A stretch of 64,000 nt of DNA, from the NCBI RefSeq assembly GCF_002086635.1, contig NZ_MVHD01000026.1:1-64000 (forward strand), in the 5' to 3' direction. A program made the position numbers and the translations under genes. The stretch comes from Mycobacterium alsense (lineage in GTDB: Bacteria; Actinomycetota; Actinomycetes; Mycobacteriales; Mycobacteriaceae). Below, one piece after another: positions 7,255 to 15,619 of the stretch. The notes below the pieces were generated by a model. It saw only the letters and a program-made list of their open reading frames with translations. It searched no databases and was not told the origin of the DNA. Positions within the stretch are counted from its first letter, which is position 1, and each line of letters starts with the position of its first letter.

Positions 7255-9959
7255 TCGGCCGACGGGCCGAGTGCGAGGTTATCGATCACCTCGTGAACGT
7301 TGTCTGCGCCGGCGAGAGCCGAGCGCTGGTAATACACGGAGAAGCAGGAGTTGGAAAATCCGCGCTGCTGGACTACCTGGCTGAGCGCGCATCGGGCTGC
7401 CGGGTGGCGCGCGCCGCCGGTGTCCAGTCCGAGATGGAGCTCGCCTTCGCCGCGCTGCACCAGTTGTGCGGACCAATGCTGGGTCGACTCGAGCGGCTTC
7501 CTGAGCCGCAACGCGATGCGCTGCGGACAGCGTTCGGCATTATTGCCGGCCCGCCACCGGACCGGTTCCTTATCGGGCTGGCCGTGTTGGGCTTGCTCTC
7601 TGAGATAGCCGACGAGCAGCCGCTGTTCTGCCTGATCGACGACGAACAGTGGCTGGACCAGGCCTCTGCGCAGGTGCTCGCCTTCGTCGCGCGGCGCTTG
7701 GTAGCGGAATCCGTCGGGTTGATTTTCGCCGCGCGTGTGCCAGGCCGCGATCTCGCCGACTTGCCGCAGCTCGTGGTGTGCGGCTTGGCGGACACCGACG
7801 CGCGTGCGCTGCTGGACACCGTGCTGACCGGGCCACTCGACGCGCGGGTACGCGACCAACTCGTCGCTGAGACGCGGGGCAACCCTTTGGCATTGGTGGA
7901 GTTGCCGCGAGGAAGGAGCGCCCAACAGCTGGCAGGGGGGTTCGGCCTGCTCGCCGCGGTACGACTGTCGGGAAGCATCGAAGAGAACTTTCGCCGGCGC
8001 ATCAGCGCCATGCCGGAGCCGACCCGCAACCTGCTGCTAGTGGCGGCGGCCGAGCCGACCGGTGACCCGGCGCTGATTTGGTCGGCGGCGGCGCGGCTTG
8101 AAATCGGCGCGGACGCCGCAGCGCCCGCAGTCGATGAAGGCTTGGTGGAGTTCGACTCCCGGGTGCGATTCCGTCATCCGTTGGGGCGCTCGGCGGCTTA
8201 CCACTCCAGGTCACTGCAGCAACGCCAGCAGGTCCACCGGGCCCTCGCGGAGGTCACTGATCCGCTGTCGGACCCGGACCGGCGCGCCTGGCACCTAGCC
8301 GGCGCCGCCACCGGACCTGACGAGAGCGTCGCCACCGAGCTGTTGCGCTCAGCGGGGCGGGCTCAAGCGCGCGGTGGGGTGGCTGCCGCAGCGGCGTTTC
8401 TTGAGCGAGCAGCGGTGTTGACCCTCGACCCGGTCCAACGAGCCCAGCGTGCACTCGACGCGGCGGCGGCTAAGGCACAAGCTGGCGCATTCGACGCCGC
8501 TTTGGATCTGATAGAGCTAGCCGAAGCCGGACCCTTAAGCGATTTGCAGCACGCTCGTGTCGACCTTGTGCGCGCCCAGCTCGCCTTCGTCACCAACCGC
8601 GGCAGCGATGCCCCGCTGCTGCTGCTGAAGGCCGCGAAACGGCTGGAGCCAATCGACGCCGCTCTGTCCCGCACGACCTACCTGGAGGCGCTATCGGCGG
8701 CGATGTTCGCCGCCCGACTGGCGTCCGGCTGCGGGATCCTGGACGTAGCGCGGGCCGCCGCAGCGTTGCCGCGCCCCACAAAGCCGGGCCTTTCCGATCT
8801 TCTGCTCGACGGCCTCACAACACAATTCACCGACGGATATGCGTCAGGACTCGGGATATTGCGTCGCGCGATCGACGCTGCCGGATCTCGAACGTCATCG
8901 GACGTCGATCTGCGTTGTCTATGGCTGGCCGGAATCGCCGCATTGCACGTCTGGGATGACGACAGTTGGGACGTGCTTTCGGCACGGCATGTCGAGCTCG
9001 CCCGTGCCGCCGGCGCGCTAACCGAGTTGCCGCTTGCCCTCAGTTCGCGCGCGGTGATGCTGCTTGCCGCGGGAGAGCTGACGGCTGCCGATTCGCTGAT
9101 CCATGAGGCCGAGACGGTGACGGAGGCGACCGGCGATCGGGTCGCTCCCCATGGCGCACTGGGTCTGGCCGCATTTCGCGGCCGTCGTGCGGAGGCGTCG
9201 GCGTTGATCGAGGCAACCGAGAGGGACGTCGTACGCCGCGGTGAAGGCGTCGGGCTGACCATTGCCGAGTGGGCGCGGGCCGTGCTCAGCAACGGCATTG
9301 GCGACTACGAAACTGCGCTGGCCGCAGCTCGGTGCGCCGCCGAACAACTCGCAGATATCGGTGTATCGGCTTGGGCCGCGGTCGAACTGGTAGAAGCGGC
9401 CGTGCGCAGCGGTAGGTCAGACATCGCGGTCGACGCCCTGCATCGGCTTAGCGAGATGACCAGTGCAAGCGGCACCGATTGGGCGCATGGAGTAGAAGCG
9501 CGTTCGCGTGCCCTGCTCAGTGATGGCGCGGAGGCAGAGCGCCTCTATCAGCAGGCGATCGACTGGCTTGGCCGCACCCGTATGCGTGCCGAACTCGCTC
9601 GGGCCCACCTGCTCTACGGGGAATGGTTGCGCCGCGAGCGCCGGCGTATCGACGCACGGGCACAGTTGCGAGCCGCACACGGCATGCTCGACGCGATAGG
9701 GATGGAGGCGTTCGCCGAGAGGGCCGGGCGTGAGCTTCAGGCCACCGGCGAAACAGCCCGCAAGCGCACCGCCGCCGTGAGCGGCGAGCAACTGACAGCG
9801 CAGGAAACCCTAATCGCGCGTATGGCCCGCGACGGGCTGTCGAACCCCGAGATCGGCGCCCGCCTGTTCATCAGCGCACGAACGGTCCAGTATCACCTTC
9901 GCAAGGTATTCGCCAAAGCCGGCATAAGCTCACGCAGCCAGCTCGACCGAGTGCTTTGA
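7245..9959 (+). CDS. LuxR-family ATPase regulator (LAL type)
   Basis: About 904 residues. N-terminal AAA/STAND ATPase: Walker A GEAGVGKSALL (residues 32-42) and Walker-B-like LFCLIDDEQWLD; a long alpha-helical, TPR-like middle; and a C-terminal LuxR helix-turn-helix, LTAQETLIARMARDGLSNPE followed by IGARLFISARTVQYHLRKVF. LAL regulators bind a ligand and ATP and activate catabolic or secondary-metabolite genes. Homology begins at VELIGRR, so GTG 7245 is chosen although its ribosome-binding site is poor; translation may be coupled to the overlapping short frame upstream. Its stop codon is the first three bases of copy B of the repeated element. It is the obvious candidate activator of the surrounding genes (inference). 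Confidence 0.85.
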   Translation: MELIGRRAECEVIDHLVNVVCAGESRALVIHGEAGVGKSALLDYLAERASGCRVARAAGVQSEMELAFAALHQLCGPMLGRLERLPEPQRDALRTAFGIIAGPPPDRFLIGLAVLGLLSEIADEQPLFCLIDDEQWLDQASAQVLAFVARRLVAESVGLIFAARVPGRDLADLPQLVVCGLADTDARALLDTVLTGPLDARVRDQLVAETRGNPLALVELPRGRSAQQLAGGFGLLAAVRLSGSIEENFRRRISAMPEPTRNLLLVAAAEPTGDPALIWSAAARLEIGADAAAPAVDEGLVEFDSRVRFRHPLGRSAAYHSRSLQQRQQVHRALAEVTDPLSDPDRRAWHLAGAATGPDESVATELLRSAGRAQARGGVAAAAAFLERAAVLTLDPVQRAQRALDAAAAKAQAGAFDAALDLIELAEAGPLSDLQHARVDLVRAQLAFVTNRGSDAPLLLLKAAKRLEPIDAALSRTTYLEALSAAMFAARLASGCGILDVARAAAALPRPTKPGLSDLLLDGLTTQFTDGYASGLGILRRAIDAAGSRTSSDVDLRCLWLAGIAALHVWDDDSWDVLSARHVELARAAGALTELPLALSSRAVMLLAAGELTAADSLIHEAETVTEATGDRVAPHGALGLAAFRGRRAEASALIEATERDVVRRGEGVGLTIAEWARAVLSNGIGDYETALAAARCAAEQLADIGVSAWAAVELVEAAVRSGRSDIAVDALHRLSEMTSASGTDWAHGVEARSRALLSDGAEAERLYQQAIDWLGRTRMRAELARAHLLYGEWLRRERRRIDARAQLRAAHGMLDAIGMEAFAERAGRELQATGETARKRTAAVSGEQLTAQETLIARMARDGLSNPEIGARLFISARTVQYHLRKVFAKAGISSRSQLDRVL

Positions 9960-10012
9960 CTAGCCACCGGCGGATGCGACCATCGACCGGCTCGCTGCAA
10001 CCTGGAATTGAT
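9957..10012 (+). promoter_or_regulatory. Repeated upstream element, copy B
   Basis: Core 9957-9979 is identical over 23 bases to copies A and C. It starts on the TGA stop codon of the LAL gene. Then come 13 variable bases, CGCTGCA (9993-9999), 9 bases and TGAT (10009-10012), the same spacing as copy A. The SDR gene starts 22 bases later. Confidence 0.7.
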
Positions 10013-10034
10013 GCCGCGAGTTGGGAGATTGCGG

Positions 10035-10934
10035 ATGGGTGAGCAGGTCGTCGTGGTCACGGACGCCTTGGGCGGTGTAGGCCGCCTTAGCGCCGAAGGG
10101 CTCGCCCTGGCTGGCCACACGGTCTACGCATCGATGCGTGACATACACGGGCGCAACGCATCTCAGGCCGAATCGGTGAACTACTTTGCCAACGACAACG
10201 GCGTCGATCTACGGATGGTGGAGATGGACATCCAGTCGCAGTCTTCGGTGGACGCCGCGATCGAGAGGGTTTTCAACGCCAACGGCCGGCTCGACGTGGT
10301 GATGCACACCGCCGGGCGGATGGCGTTCGGGCCGGCTGAGGCGTTTACGCCGCAGCAGCTGACCGAGTTGTATGACATCAACGTGGTGGGCACGCAGCGA
10401 GTCAACCGATCCGTGCTGCCTCACATGCGAAGACAGCGGCAGGGCCTGGTGGTCTGGATATCGAGCAGCAGCTCAGCGGGAGGCACGCCTTACCTGGCGC
10501 CCTGTCTCGCCGCCAAAGCCGCGATGGACGCGCTGGCGGTGGCATACGCTCGCGAGCTGGCGCGTTGGGGCATCGAGACTTCCATCATCGTTCCCGGCGC
10601 GTTCACCACAGGGACCAACCACTTCGCGCGTGCGGGATCACCCGCCGACCAGGCGGTGGTCGACGAGTACGAGGCCGGACCCTACGCAGGTTTTGGACCT
10701 CAGGTTGAGCGAGCCTTCGGTGACATCGTGCCGCCGGACGCCGACGCGTCCGCGGTTGCCGATGCCGTCGTCGATGTAGTCGACTCCCCATTCGGCAGGC
10801 GCCCGTTCCGGGTTCACATCGACCCCGCAGGGGATGGCGCCGACATCGGCTTCGCGGTGCTCGACCGGCTCAGGGCCGAGATGTTGCATCGCGTTGGCCT
10901 GCAGGACCTGCTAAAACCGGCCCGATTGGTCTAG
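10035..10934 (+). CDS. Short-chain dehydrogenase/reductase-like protein with catalytic Tyr replaced by Cys
   Basis: 299 residues, SDR Rossmann fold. The N-terminal segment VVVTDALGGVGRLSAEGLALAG replaces the usual TGxxxGIG; NNAG-like AGRM and the active-site strand VWISSSSSAGGTPYLAPCLAAKAAMDAL follow. In the canonical S-Y-K arrangement, Ser144 and Lys161 are present but the residue four before Lys is Cys157 (codon TGT) where family members have Tyr, usually LAPYxAAK. One base change (TAT to TGT) explains it. Tyr153 is out of register and unlikely to substitute. The protein may be inactive as an oxidoreductase or use a modified mechanism. Start ATG 10035 has a GGGAG site; copy B lies just upstream. 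Confidence 0.8.
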   Translation: MGEQVVVVTDALGGVGRLSAEGLALAGHTVYASMRDIHGRNASQAESVNYFANDNGVDLRMVEMDIQSQSSVDAAIERVFNANGRLDVVMHTAGRMAFGPAEAFTPQQLTELYDINVVGTQRVNRSVLPHMRRQRQGLVVWISSSSSAGGTPYLAPCLAAKAAMDALAVAYARELARWGIETSIIVPGAFTTGTNHFARAGSPADQAVVDEYEAGPYAGFGPQVERAFGDIVPPDADASAVADAVVDVVDSPFGRRPFRVHIDPAGDGADIGFAVLDRLRAEMLHRVGLQDLLKPARLV

Positions 10935-11283
10935 TGCTGATGTCGCTAATTGTGGGAAATATGGCCCACTCCGGCAGTGGCACGTCGGTCGCAAAAACCC
11001 AGACTCAGACGCCATGGGGACTGACCCAGCGATGCGCCAGCTCACCGCTAGCCGACATTGAACGCCATGACTAGCCACCGGCGGATGCGACCGCATGACG
11101 GTCCGCTGCATTCTCTTGATTTACGACAACGAAGGACTTGCGATGACCACCCGGATTCTGGCCTTGACGCGCTCGAGGAGGCAGCGGTCAAGCCGCGCCC
11201 GGGAGGATCGACGGCGACATCCATGACGGCCTCGCCGACGTGCCCTTCTACAACGACCGCCGAAAGCTGAAAGGAGGAAGGCG
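10935..11283 (+). other. Intergenic region before the ubiX-like gene
   Basis: 349 bases holding copy C of the repeated element (11068-11120) and a decayed coding stretch (11143-11296). The first 130 bases show no feature. Confidence 0.5.
11068..11120 (+). promoter_or_regulatory. Repeated upstream element, copy C
   Basis: Core 11068-11090 is identical over 23 bases to copies A and B. After 13 variable bases comes CGCTGCA (11104-11110); here only 6 bases, not 9, precede TGAT (11117-11120). An AAGGA-preceded ATG follows at 11143, then the UbiX/UbiD operon. Confidence 0.7.
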
Positions 11284-11296
11284 ATGCGCTTGGTGA
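11143..11296 (+). pseudogene. Possible remnant of a small first gene of the UbiX/UbiD operon
   Basis: An ATG with an AAGGA site at 11143 begins MTTRILAL. The same stretch reads SGLDALEEAAVKPRP in a second frame, and in a third frame RIDGDIHDGLADVPFYNDRR, ending at a TGA at 11294-11296 that overlaps the UbiX start by 13 bases. The third-frame segment has a natural-looking composition and a position typical of the last codons of an upstream operon gene. Protein-like sequence divided among three frames suggests a gene broken by small indels or an internal deletion. The family is not recognised. Confidence 0.3.
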
Positions 11297-11940
11297 TCGC
11301 CATGACCGGGGCGAGCGGTGCGGCCGTGGGTATCCGCCTGCTCGAAACCCTGGCGCACCTGGGGGTCGAGACACACCTGGTGCTCAGCGACTGGGCACGG
11401 GCGACGATCAAGCTCGAGACCGATACCAGCGTCGAGGCGGTCCGGGCGCTGGCCTCACACGTCTACAGCGCCCGCGACCTCGCCGCGAGCATCTCCAGCG
11501 GGTCGTTTCGCACGGACGGCATGGTCGTCTGCCCGTGCAGCATGAAGACGTTGAGCGCCATCCGGATCGGCTTCAGCGACAACCTCATCACGCGCGCGGC
11601 CGACGTGACGCTGAAGGAACGGCGCAGGCTCGTCCTGGTGGCCCGCGAGGCGCCCTTGAGCGAGATCCACCTCGAGAACATGCACTACCTCGCGCGCGCC
11701 GGAGCCGTGATCTTCCCGCCGACGGTGGCCTATTACGCGCGGCCCCGGTCGGTCGACGAGGTGACCGACTATGTGGTCGGCAGGGTGATCGACCAGCTGG
11801 GCATCGAACACAGCCTGATCAAACGCTGGAAGGACGACCAGCAACGGGCAAACGCCGACCCGGCCCCCCGGGAGGCCGACGAGTGGGCCACCCGCATGGA
11901 ACAGACGTTGCGTCAGCCCCTGTGTGCGCCCATCGACTGA
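11284..11940 (+). CDS. ubiX: UbiX-like flavin prenyltransferase
   Basis: 218 residues of the UbiX/Pad1 flavoprotein family, which attaches a dimethylallyl group to FMN to make the prenyl-FMN cofactor of UbiD-type decarboxylases. The N-terminal flavin-binding segment is VIAMTGASGAAVGIRLLETL; the conserved VCPCSMKTLSAIRIGFSDNLITRAADVTLKERRRLVLVAREAPLSEIHL covers the rest of the active-site signature. The last ~40 residues are an extension beyond the core family. A strong AAAGGAGGAAG site precedes the ATG. It ends ten bases before the UbiD gene, consistent with a cofactor-enzyme pair in one operon. Confidence 0.9.
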   Translation: MRLVIAMTGASGAAVGIRLLETLAHLGVETHLVLSDWARATIKLETDTSVEAVRALASHVYSARDLAASISSGSFRTDGMVVCPCSMKTLSAIRIGFSDNLITRAADVTLKERRRLVLVAREAPLSEIHLENMHYLARAGAVIFPPTVAYYARPRSVDEVTDYVVGRVIDQLGIEHSLIKRWKDDQQRANADPAPREADEWATRMEQTLRQPLCAPID

Positions 11941-11950
11941 GGAGAACGAA

Positions 11951-13549
11951 ATGAGCACTGGCACAAGCCTGCCCGATGTCAGCGAGATCACGCGGCCGAA
12001 CGGCGCCGAAACGGGACCCGATATGCGGTCCTGGCTGGCAACGCTGGAAGCTGCCGACCAGCTCCGCCGGATCACGGCCCCGGTCGACTGGGACCAGGAA
12101 ATCGGCGCGATCACCCGCGCAAACCTTTCCCTCGGCGGCCCCGGCCTGCTGTTCGAGAACATCATCGGCCATGAGAACACCTGGTGCACAAAGCTTTTGA
12201 CGTCGGCACTGGGAAGCCGGCGCCAAGTCCAGCTGATGCTGGGCCTGCCCGAGGGGACCAGCGATTCGGCCATCGTCCGCCACCTGCGGGAGGCATTCAA
12301 GAAACCCATCCCGCCGCGCGTCGTCGATTCCGGCCCGGTCAAGGAGAACATCGTCGAGGGCGACGACATCAATCTGTTTGAGCTTCCGGTCCCGAAGTGG
12401 CACGGCGAGGACGGCGGTCGCTACATCGACACGTTCTGCGGTGTGGTCACCGAAGACAAGGTGACCGGACGCGACAACGTCGGGCTGTATCGCGGCCAGA
12501 TCGTGGACCGGGACAAGATCGCCAAGCTCTTGGTGCCCAGCCAGGGGTGGGGCGGCCACATGGAGGAGTACAAGCCGGAGCCGATGCCCGTCGCCGTCGT
12601 CTACGGGTGGCACGACGTGCTGGGGTTCTGCGCCGGCAGCCCGTTCCCGAAGAACATCTGCGAATGGGACATGATGGGCGCCCTGCTCGGCCGCCCGGTC
12701 GAGCTGGTGGCCTGCGAATCGGTGCCGCTGCACGTGCCGGCGACCGCGGAAATCGTCGTCGAGGGCTTCATCGACCCCGACCCGTCGACCTTCGTCATGG
12801 AGGGCCCGTTCGGGGAGTATCCGGGCTTCATCGGCGGCGCGGCGCCGGCGCCGGTCCTGCGGGTCACCAGGATCACCCACCGCAACGACCCGGTGCTGCG
12901 CGGCACCCTGGAGGGGATCCGGCCGGGCTGCTTCAACGAGGACAGCATCGTCAACTTTGCTCGGTCGGCGATCACCTGGAACGTGCTCGACGATCTCGGG
13001 ATCGGCGGCATCACCGACCTCTGGATGACGGAGGTGACCAACGGCCAGAACACGTTGGTGCAGATCCAGAAGAGGTACCGGGGCCACGCGCAACAGATCG
13101 CGTCGGCGCTGTGGGGAACCGGTGGGTCGGTGTGGTTCCACAAGAACGTGATGGTCGTCGAGCAGGACGTCGACATCCACGACCCGGTCGCGCTGGACTG
13201 GGCGATGTCGTACCGGGTCAACGCCGGCCTGGGCGATATCGCGTTCTTCGGTCCGGGCATCGGCTCATCACTGGATCCGTCGACCCCGCCGGCGCTGAAC
13301 GACACCAACAAATACGGCACCGGCCAATGGACGCGGGTGCTGATCGACGCCACCCGAAGCTGGGAGGTCGAGCCTCGGGCGGAGTGGGGCGGGCGTCGCT
13401 TCCCCCCTACCGACCGGCTCGAACCCGAGCTGGAGTCCAAAATCGCAAGCCGCTGGGAAGAATACGGGATCGGCATCCCGTACCTCGACGATGAGGGGCG
13501 CGAAATGTTGACGCTGCAGAAGCTCAGCCAGCGCATGCCGGAGGTGTAG
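11951..13549 (+). CDS. ubiD: UbiD-family prenyl-FMN-dependent decarboxylase
   Basis: 532 residues, full length for UbiD/Fdc-type reversible decarboxylases. The catalytic Glu pair is in VMEGPFGEYPGF (Glu284 and Glu289) and the partner Arg is Arg181 in GLYRGQ; the spacing matches the Arg-Glu-Glu triad of fungal Fdc1. The prenyl-FMN is presumably supplied by the UbiX-like product immediately upstream. Start ATG at 11951 follows GGAGAACGAA. Family members act on aromatic or alpha,beta-unsaturated carboxylic acids; the substrate here cannot be read from sequence. It is followed after five bases by a luciferase-like oxidoreductase gene, which suggests that the decarboxylated product is oxidised or reduced next. 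Confidence 0.9.
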   Translation: MSTGTSLPDVSEITRPNGAETGPDMRSWLATLEAADQLRRITAPVDWDQEIGAITRANLSLGGPGLLFENIIGHENTWCTKLLTSALGSRRQVQLMLGLPEGTSDSAIVRHLREAFKKPIPPRVVDSGPVKENIVEGDDINLFELPVPKWHGEDGGRYIDTFCGVVTEDKVTGRDNVGLYRGQIVDRDKIAKLLVPSQGWGGHMEEYKPEPMPVAVVYGWHDVLGFCAGSPFPKNICEWDMMGALLGRPVELVACESVPLHVPATAEIVVEGFIDPDPSTFVMEGPFGEYPGFIGGAAPAPVLRVTRITHRNDPVLRGTLEGIRPGCFNEDSIVNFARSAITWNVLDDLGIGGITDLWMTEVTNGQNTLVQIQKRYRGHAQQIASALWGTGGSVWFHKNVMVVEQDVDIHDPVALDWAMSYRVNAGLGDIAFFGPGIGSSLDPSTPPALNDTNKYGTGQWTRVLIDATRSWEVEPRAEWGGRRFPPTDRLEPELESKIASRWEEYGIGIPYLDDEGREMLTLQKLSQRMPEV

Positions 13550-13554
13550 CAGCG

Positions 13555-14622
13555 ATGACCGACGTTGCCGTAAGTGTCGCGCTCCCACCGTCATCCGAGG
13601 CGGCCGGGCACATCGCCACGGCCGAGAAACTGGGCTATCGCGGGGCCTATCTCTACGACACCCCGTTCGCGGGCGATGACGTCTGGCTCGATCTGCACCG
13701 CGCCGCCGAGCGGACCACGACGATCGAGCTGGGTCCCGCGGTGCTGATCCCGACGCAGCGCCACCCGTTGGTCAACGCCGCGCAAACCGTGTCGCTGCAT
13801 CGACTGGCGCCCGGACGCGTTGTGACCTCCTTCGGCACCGGGTTCTCCAGCCGCGCGGCCACCGGCCAGCCGCCGATCCGATGGTCCTACATGGAGGCCT
13901 ATATCCGGGCCTATCAGGCGCTGTTGGCCGGAGAGGTGGTCGACTGGGAGGGTGCGGCCATCAAGTTGATGCTCACCTCGGTGCAAGCGCACGCGCTACC
14001 GCTGCGGATCCCCATGTTGGTCGCCGCGACCGGGCCCAGGGGTGCAAGAGTCGCGAAGCGCCTCGGCGCCGATGGACTGATCTCGATGTTCGACGTCGTG
14101 CCGGGGCAGCGCGACTTCGCGCGTGCTGTTGTAGCCACCGTGGGCACCGTCGTCGATGACGGCGAAGACCCGGTCGGCGAACGGGTCCGCTCGGCGGTCG
14201 GGGCCCCCTGGGCGGCCACGTATCACTACGTCTACACCGCCAAGGGGGCCGACGCCGTCCGCGAGCTGCCGGGCGGCTCCGCATGGCTCGATGTGATCGA
14301 CAACGTTCCCCAATACGAGCGCCACCTTCACATCCACCAGGGCCACATGGTGGAAATGAACGACGCCGACCTCGCGGCCTGGCGTGCCGGCGGCTGCACC
14401 TCCGTGGCGTCGACCACGCTGACCGGGCCCGCCGACACCATCGCGCAACGTGTGGCCGCGATGGCCCGGGCGGGAGCCACCGAAGTGATGTTCGAGCCCT
14501 CGGGTCCAGACATCGCGCGCGAACTCGACAGGTTCATCGGCGCGGTTCGCGGAGGGTCGGCGACGAACGTCGCCGGCCGAGCAAGCGATCACCGTTGCAA
14601 CGCCCGCGCCACCTGGCCGTAG
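13555..14622 (+). CDS. Luciferase-like F420-type oxidoreductase
   Basis: 355 residues. Family features: AEKLGYRGAYLYDTPF at the N-terminus, TTIELGPAVLIPTQRHPLVNAAQTVSLH, the GRVVTSFGTGFSSRAATG glycine-rich loop and a TIM-barrel C-terminus with TTLTGPADTIAQRVAAMARAGATEVMFEPSGPD. Coenzyme F420 is likely in this host but is inferred. The gene is the third of the UbiX-UbiD operon. The last ~25 residues (after VRGGSATN) are probably not conserved and overlap the convergent gene by 34 bases. Confidence 0.85.
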   Translation: MTDVAVSVALPPSSEAAGHIATAEKLGYRGAYLYDTPFAGDDVWLDLHRAAERTTTIELGPAVLIPTQRHPLVNAAQTVSLHRLAPGRVVTSFGTGFSSRAATGQPPIRWSYMEAYIRAYQALLAGEVVDWEGAAIKLMLTSVQAHALPLRIPMLVAATGPRGARVAKRLGADGLISMFDVVPGQRDFARAVVATVGTVVDDGEDPVGERVRSAVGAPWAATYHYVYTAKGADAVRELPGGSAWLDVIDNVPQYERHLHIHQGHMVEMNDADLAAWRAGGCTSVASTTLTGPADTIAQRVAAMARAGATEVMFEPSGPDIARELDRFIGAVRGGSATNVAGRASDHRCNARATWP

Positions 14623-15602
14623 CGTTCGAAGCGCTCGTCGTCGCCCAGAGCGCTATACAGCACCAGCCGCGTCGCGACGCCGGCGTATTTCTCACTCAGC
14701 GCGTCCGCCAGGCCGTCCCAGGTCGACTCGGTGGCGAAGGCGGCGACGTGCTCGTCGGTGACCTGGGCCGCCATGCCGGCGAAGTCGCCGGCCTTCTGCT
14801 TCTCGCGGATGCGCGCGGTGGTTCCCTCGAAGCCGGCCTCGTCCCAGATGAACGCGTAGTTGGGCGTGCTGCCGTAGAAGGCCATGCTGGCGCGCGCCGC
14901 CTCGCGTTGGCCGTCGCGCTCCTCGTCGCTGTCGCCGACGATCGTCATCACGGGCACGATCATGGCGATGTCCGACGGGTCGCGCCCCGCCTTGGCCGCC
15001 CCCGCGGCGACGTTGGGCACGACGTGCCGCCGGAGGTAGCCCGGCTCGCCGATCGGGTGCACATGCACCCCGTCGGCCACCTCACCGGCCATCCGCAGCA
15101 TCCACGGATTGACCGCCGCCACATCGACTTTGGGGTCGGGCGCGTCGATGGGGCCCGCGCTCCACTGCGGGGTGATGAAGTCGAGGTCGTAGAACTCGCC
15201 GTGGTGATCGAGCTTGCCCGTGCGGAAGGCGGTGAAGCAGGCCTTCACCGCGAGCACGTAGTCGCGCAGCCGCGGGCCGGGCCGTTCGAAGGCCATGCCG
15301 TAGCGCCGCACGACGTGGGTGCGCACCTGAGTGCCCAGCCCGAGCCGGAACCTGCCGCCGGTCGCCTCCTGCAGCTCCCACGCGGTGGCCGCGCTGACGA
15401 ACGGGCTGCGCGGGAACGCCACCGCGACACCCGTCGACAGTTCCAGACCCGGCGCCGCCTGCGCGGCGACGGCGGCGTTCAGATATGGGGTGCGACCGGT
15501 CTCGGTGAACAGCAGGCCGGAGAACCCGGCGCTCTTCGACCGGCGGGCCAGGTCACCGACTTTGTCCAGCGGCTGCGGGACCGTCATCACGTCGATGTGC
15601 AT
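14589..15602 (-). CDS. Luciferase-like F420-type oxidoreductase (TIGR03617-like)
   Basis: 337 residues from ATG 15602 (MHIDVMTVPQPLDKVGDLAR). The subfamily features are SKSAGFSGLLFTETGRTPYLNAAVAAQ, LELSTGVAVAFPRSPFVSAATAWELQEATGGRFRLGLGTQVRTHVVRRYGM and a C-terminal dimerisation segment with DALSEKYAGVATRLVLYSAL. The open frame extends much further upstream, but that part is the antisense of the regulator gene and homology begins at the stated ATG. It follows the GlxA/AraC-type gene by 17 bases on the same strand, so the regulator and enzyme are probably co-transcribed. Confidence 0.85.
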   Translation of the reverse strand: MHIDVMTVPQPLDKVGDLARRSKSAGFSGLLFTETGRTPYLNAAVAAQAAPGLELSTGVAVAFPRSPFVSAATAWELQEATGGRFRLGLGTQVRTHVVRRYGMAFERPGPRLRDYVLAVKACFTAFRTGKLDHHGEFYDLDFITPQWSAGPIDAPDPKVDVAAVNPWMLRMAGEVADGVHVHPIGEPGYLRRHVVPNVAAGAAKAGRDPSDIAMIVPVMTIVGDSDEERDGQREAARASMAFYGSTPNYAFIWDEAGFEGTTARIREKQKAGDFAGMAAQVTDEHVAAFATESTWDGLADALSEKYAGVATRLVLYSALGDDERFERYGQVARALQR

Positions 15603-15619
15603 GGCCGAACAGTAGCGGC

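Noticed and set aside
12397..13536. Long frames in other phases over the UbiD gene
   Set aside because: The UbiD reading has the complete Arg/Glu/Glu catalytic set and family length; the others are shadows.
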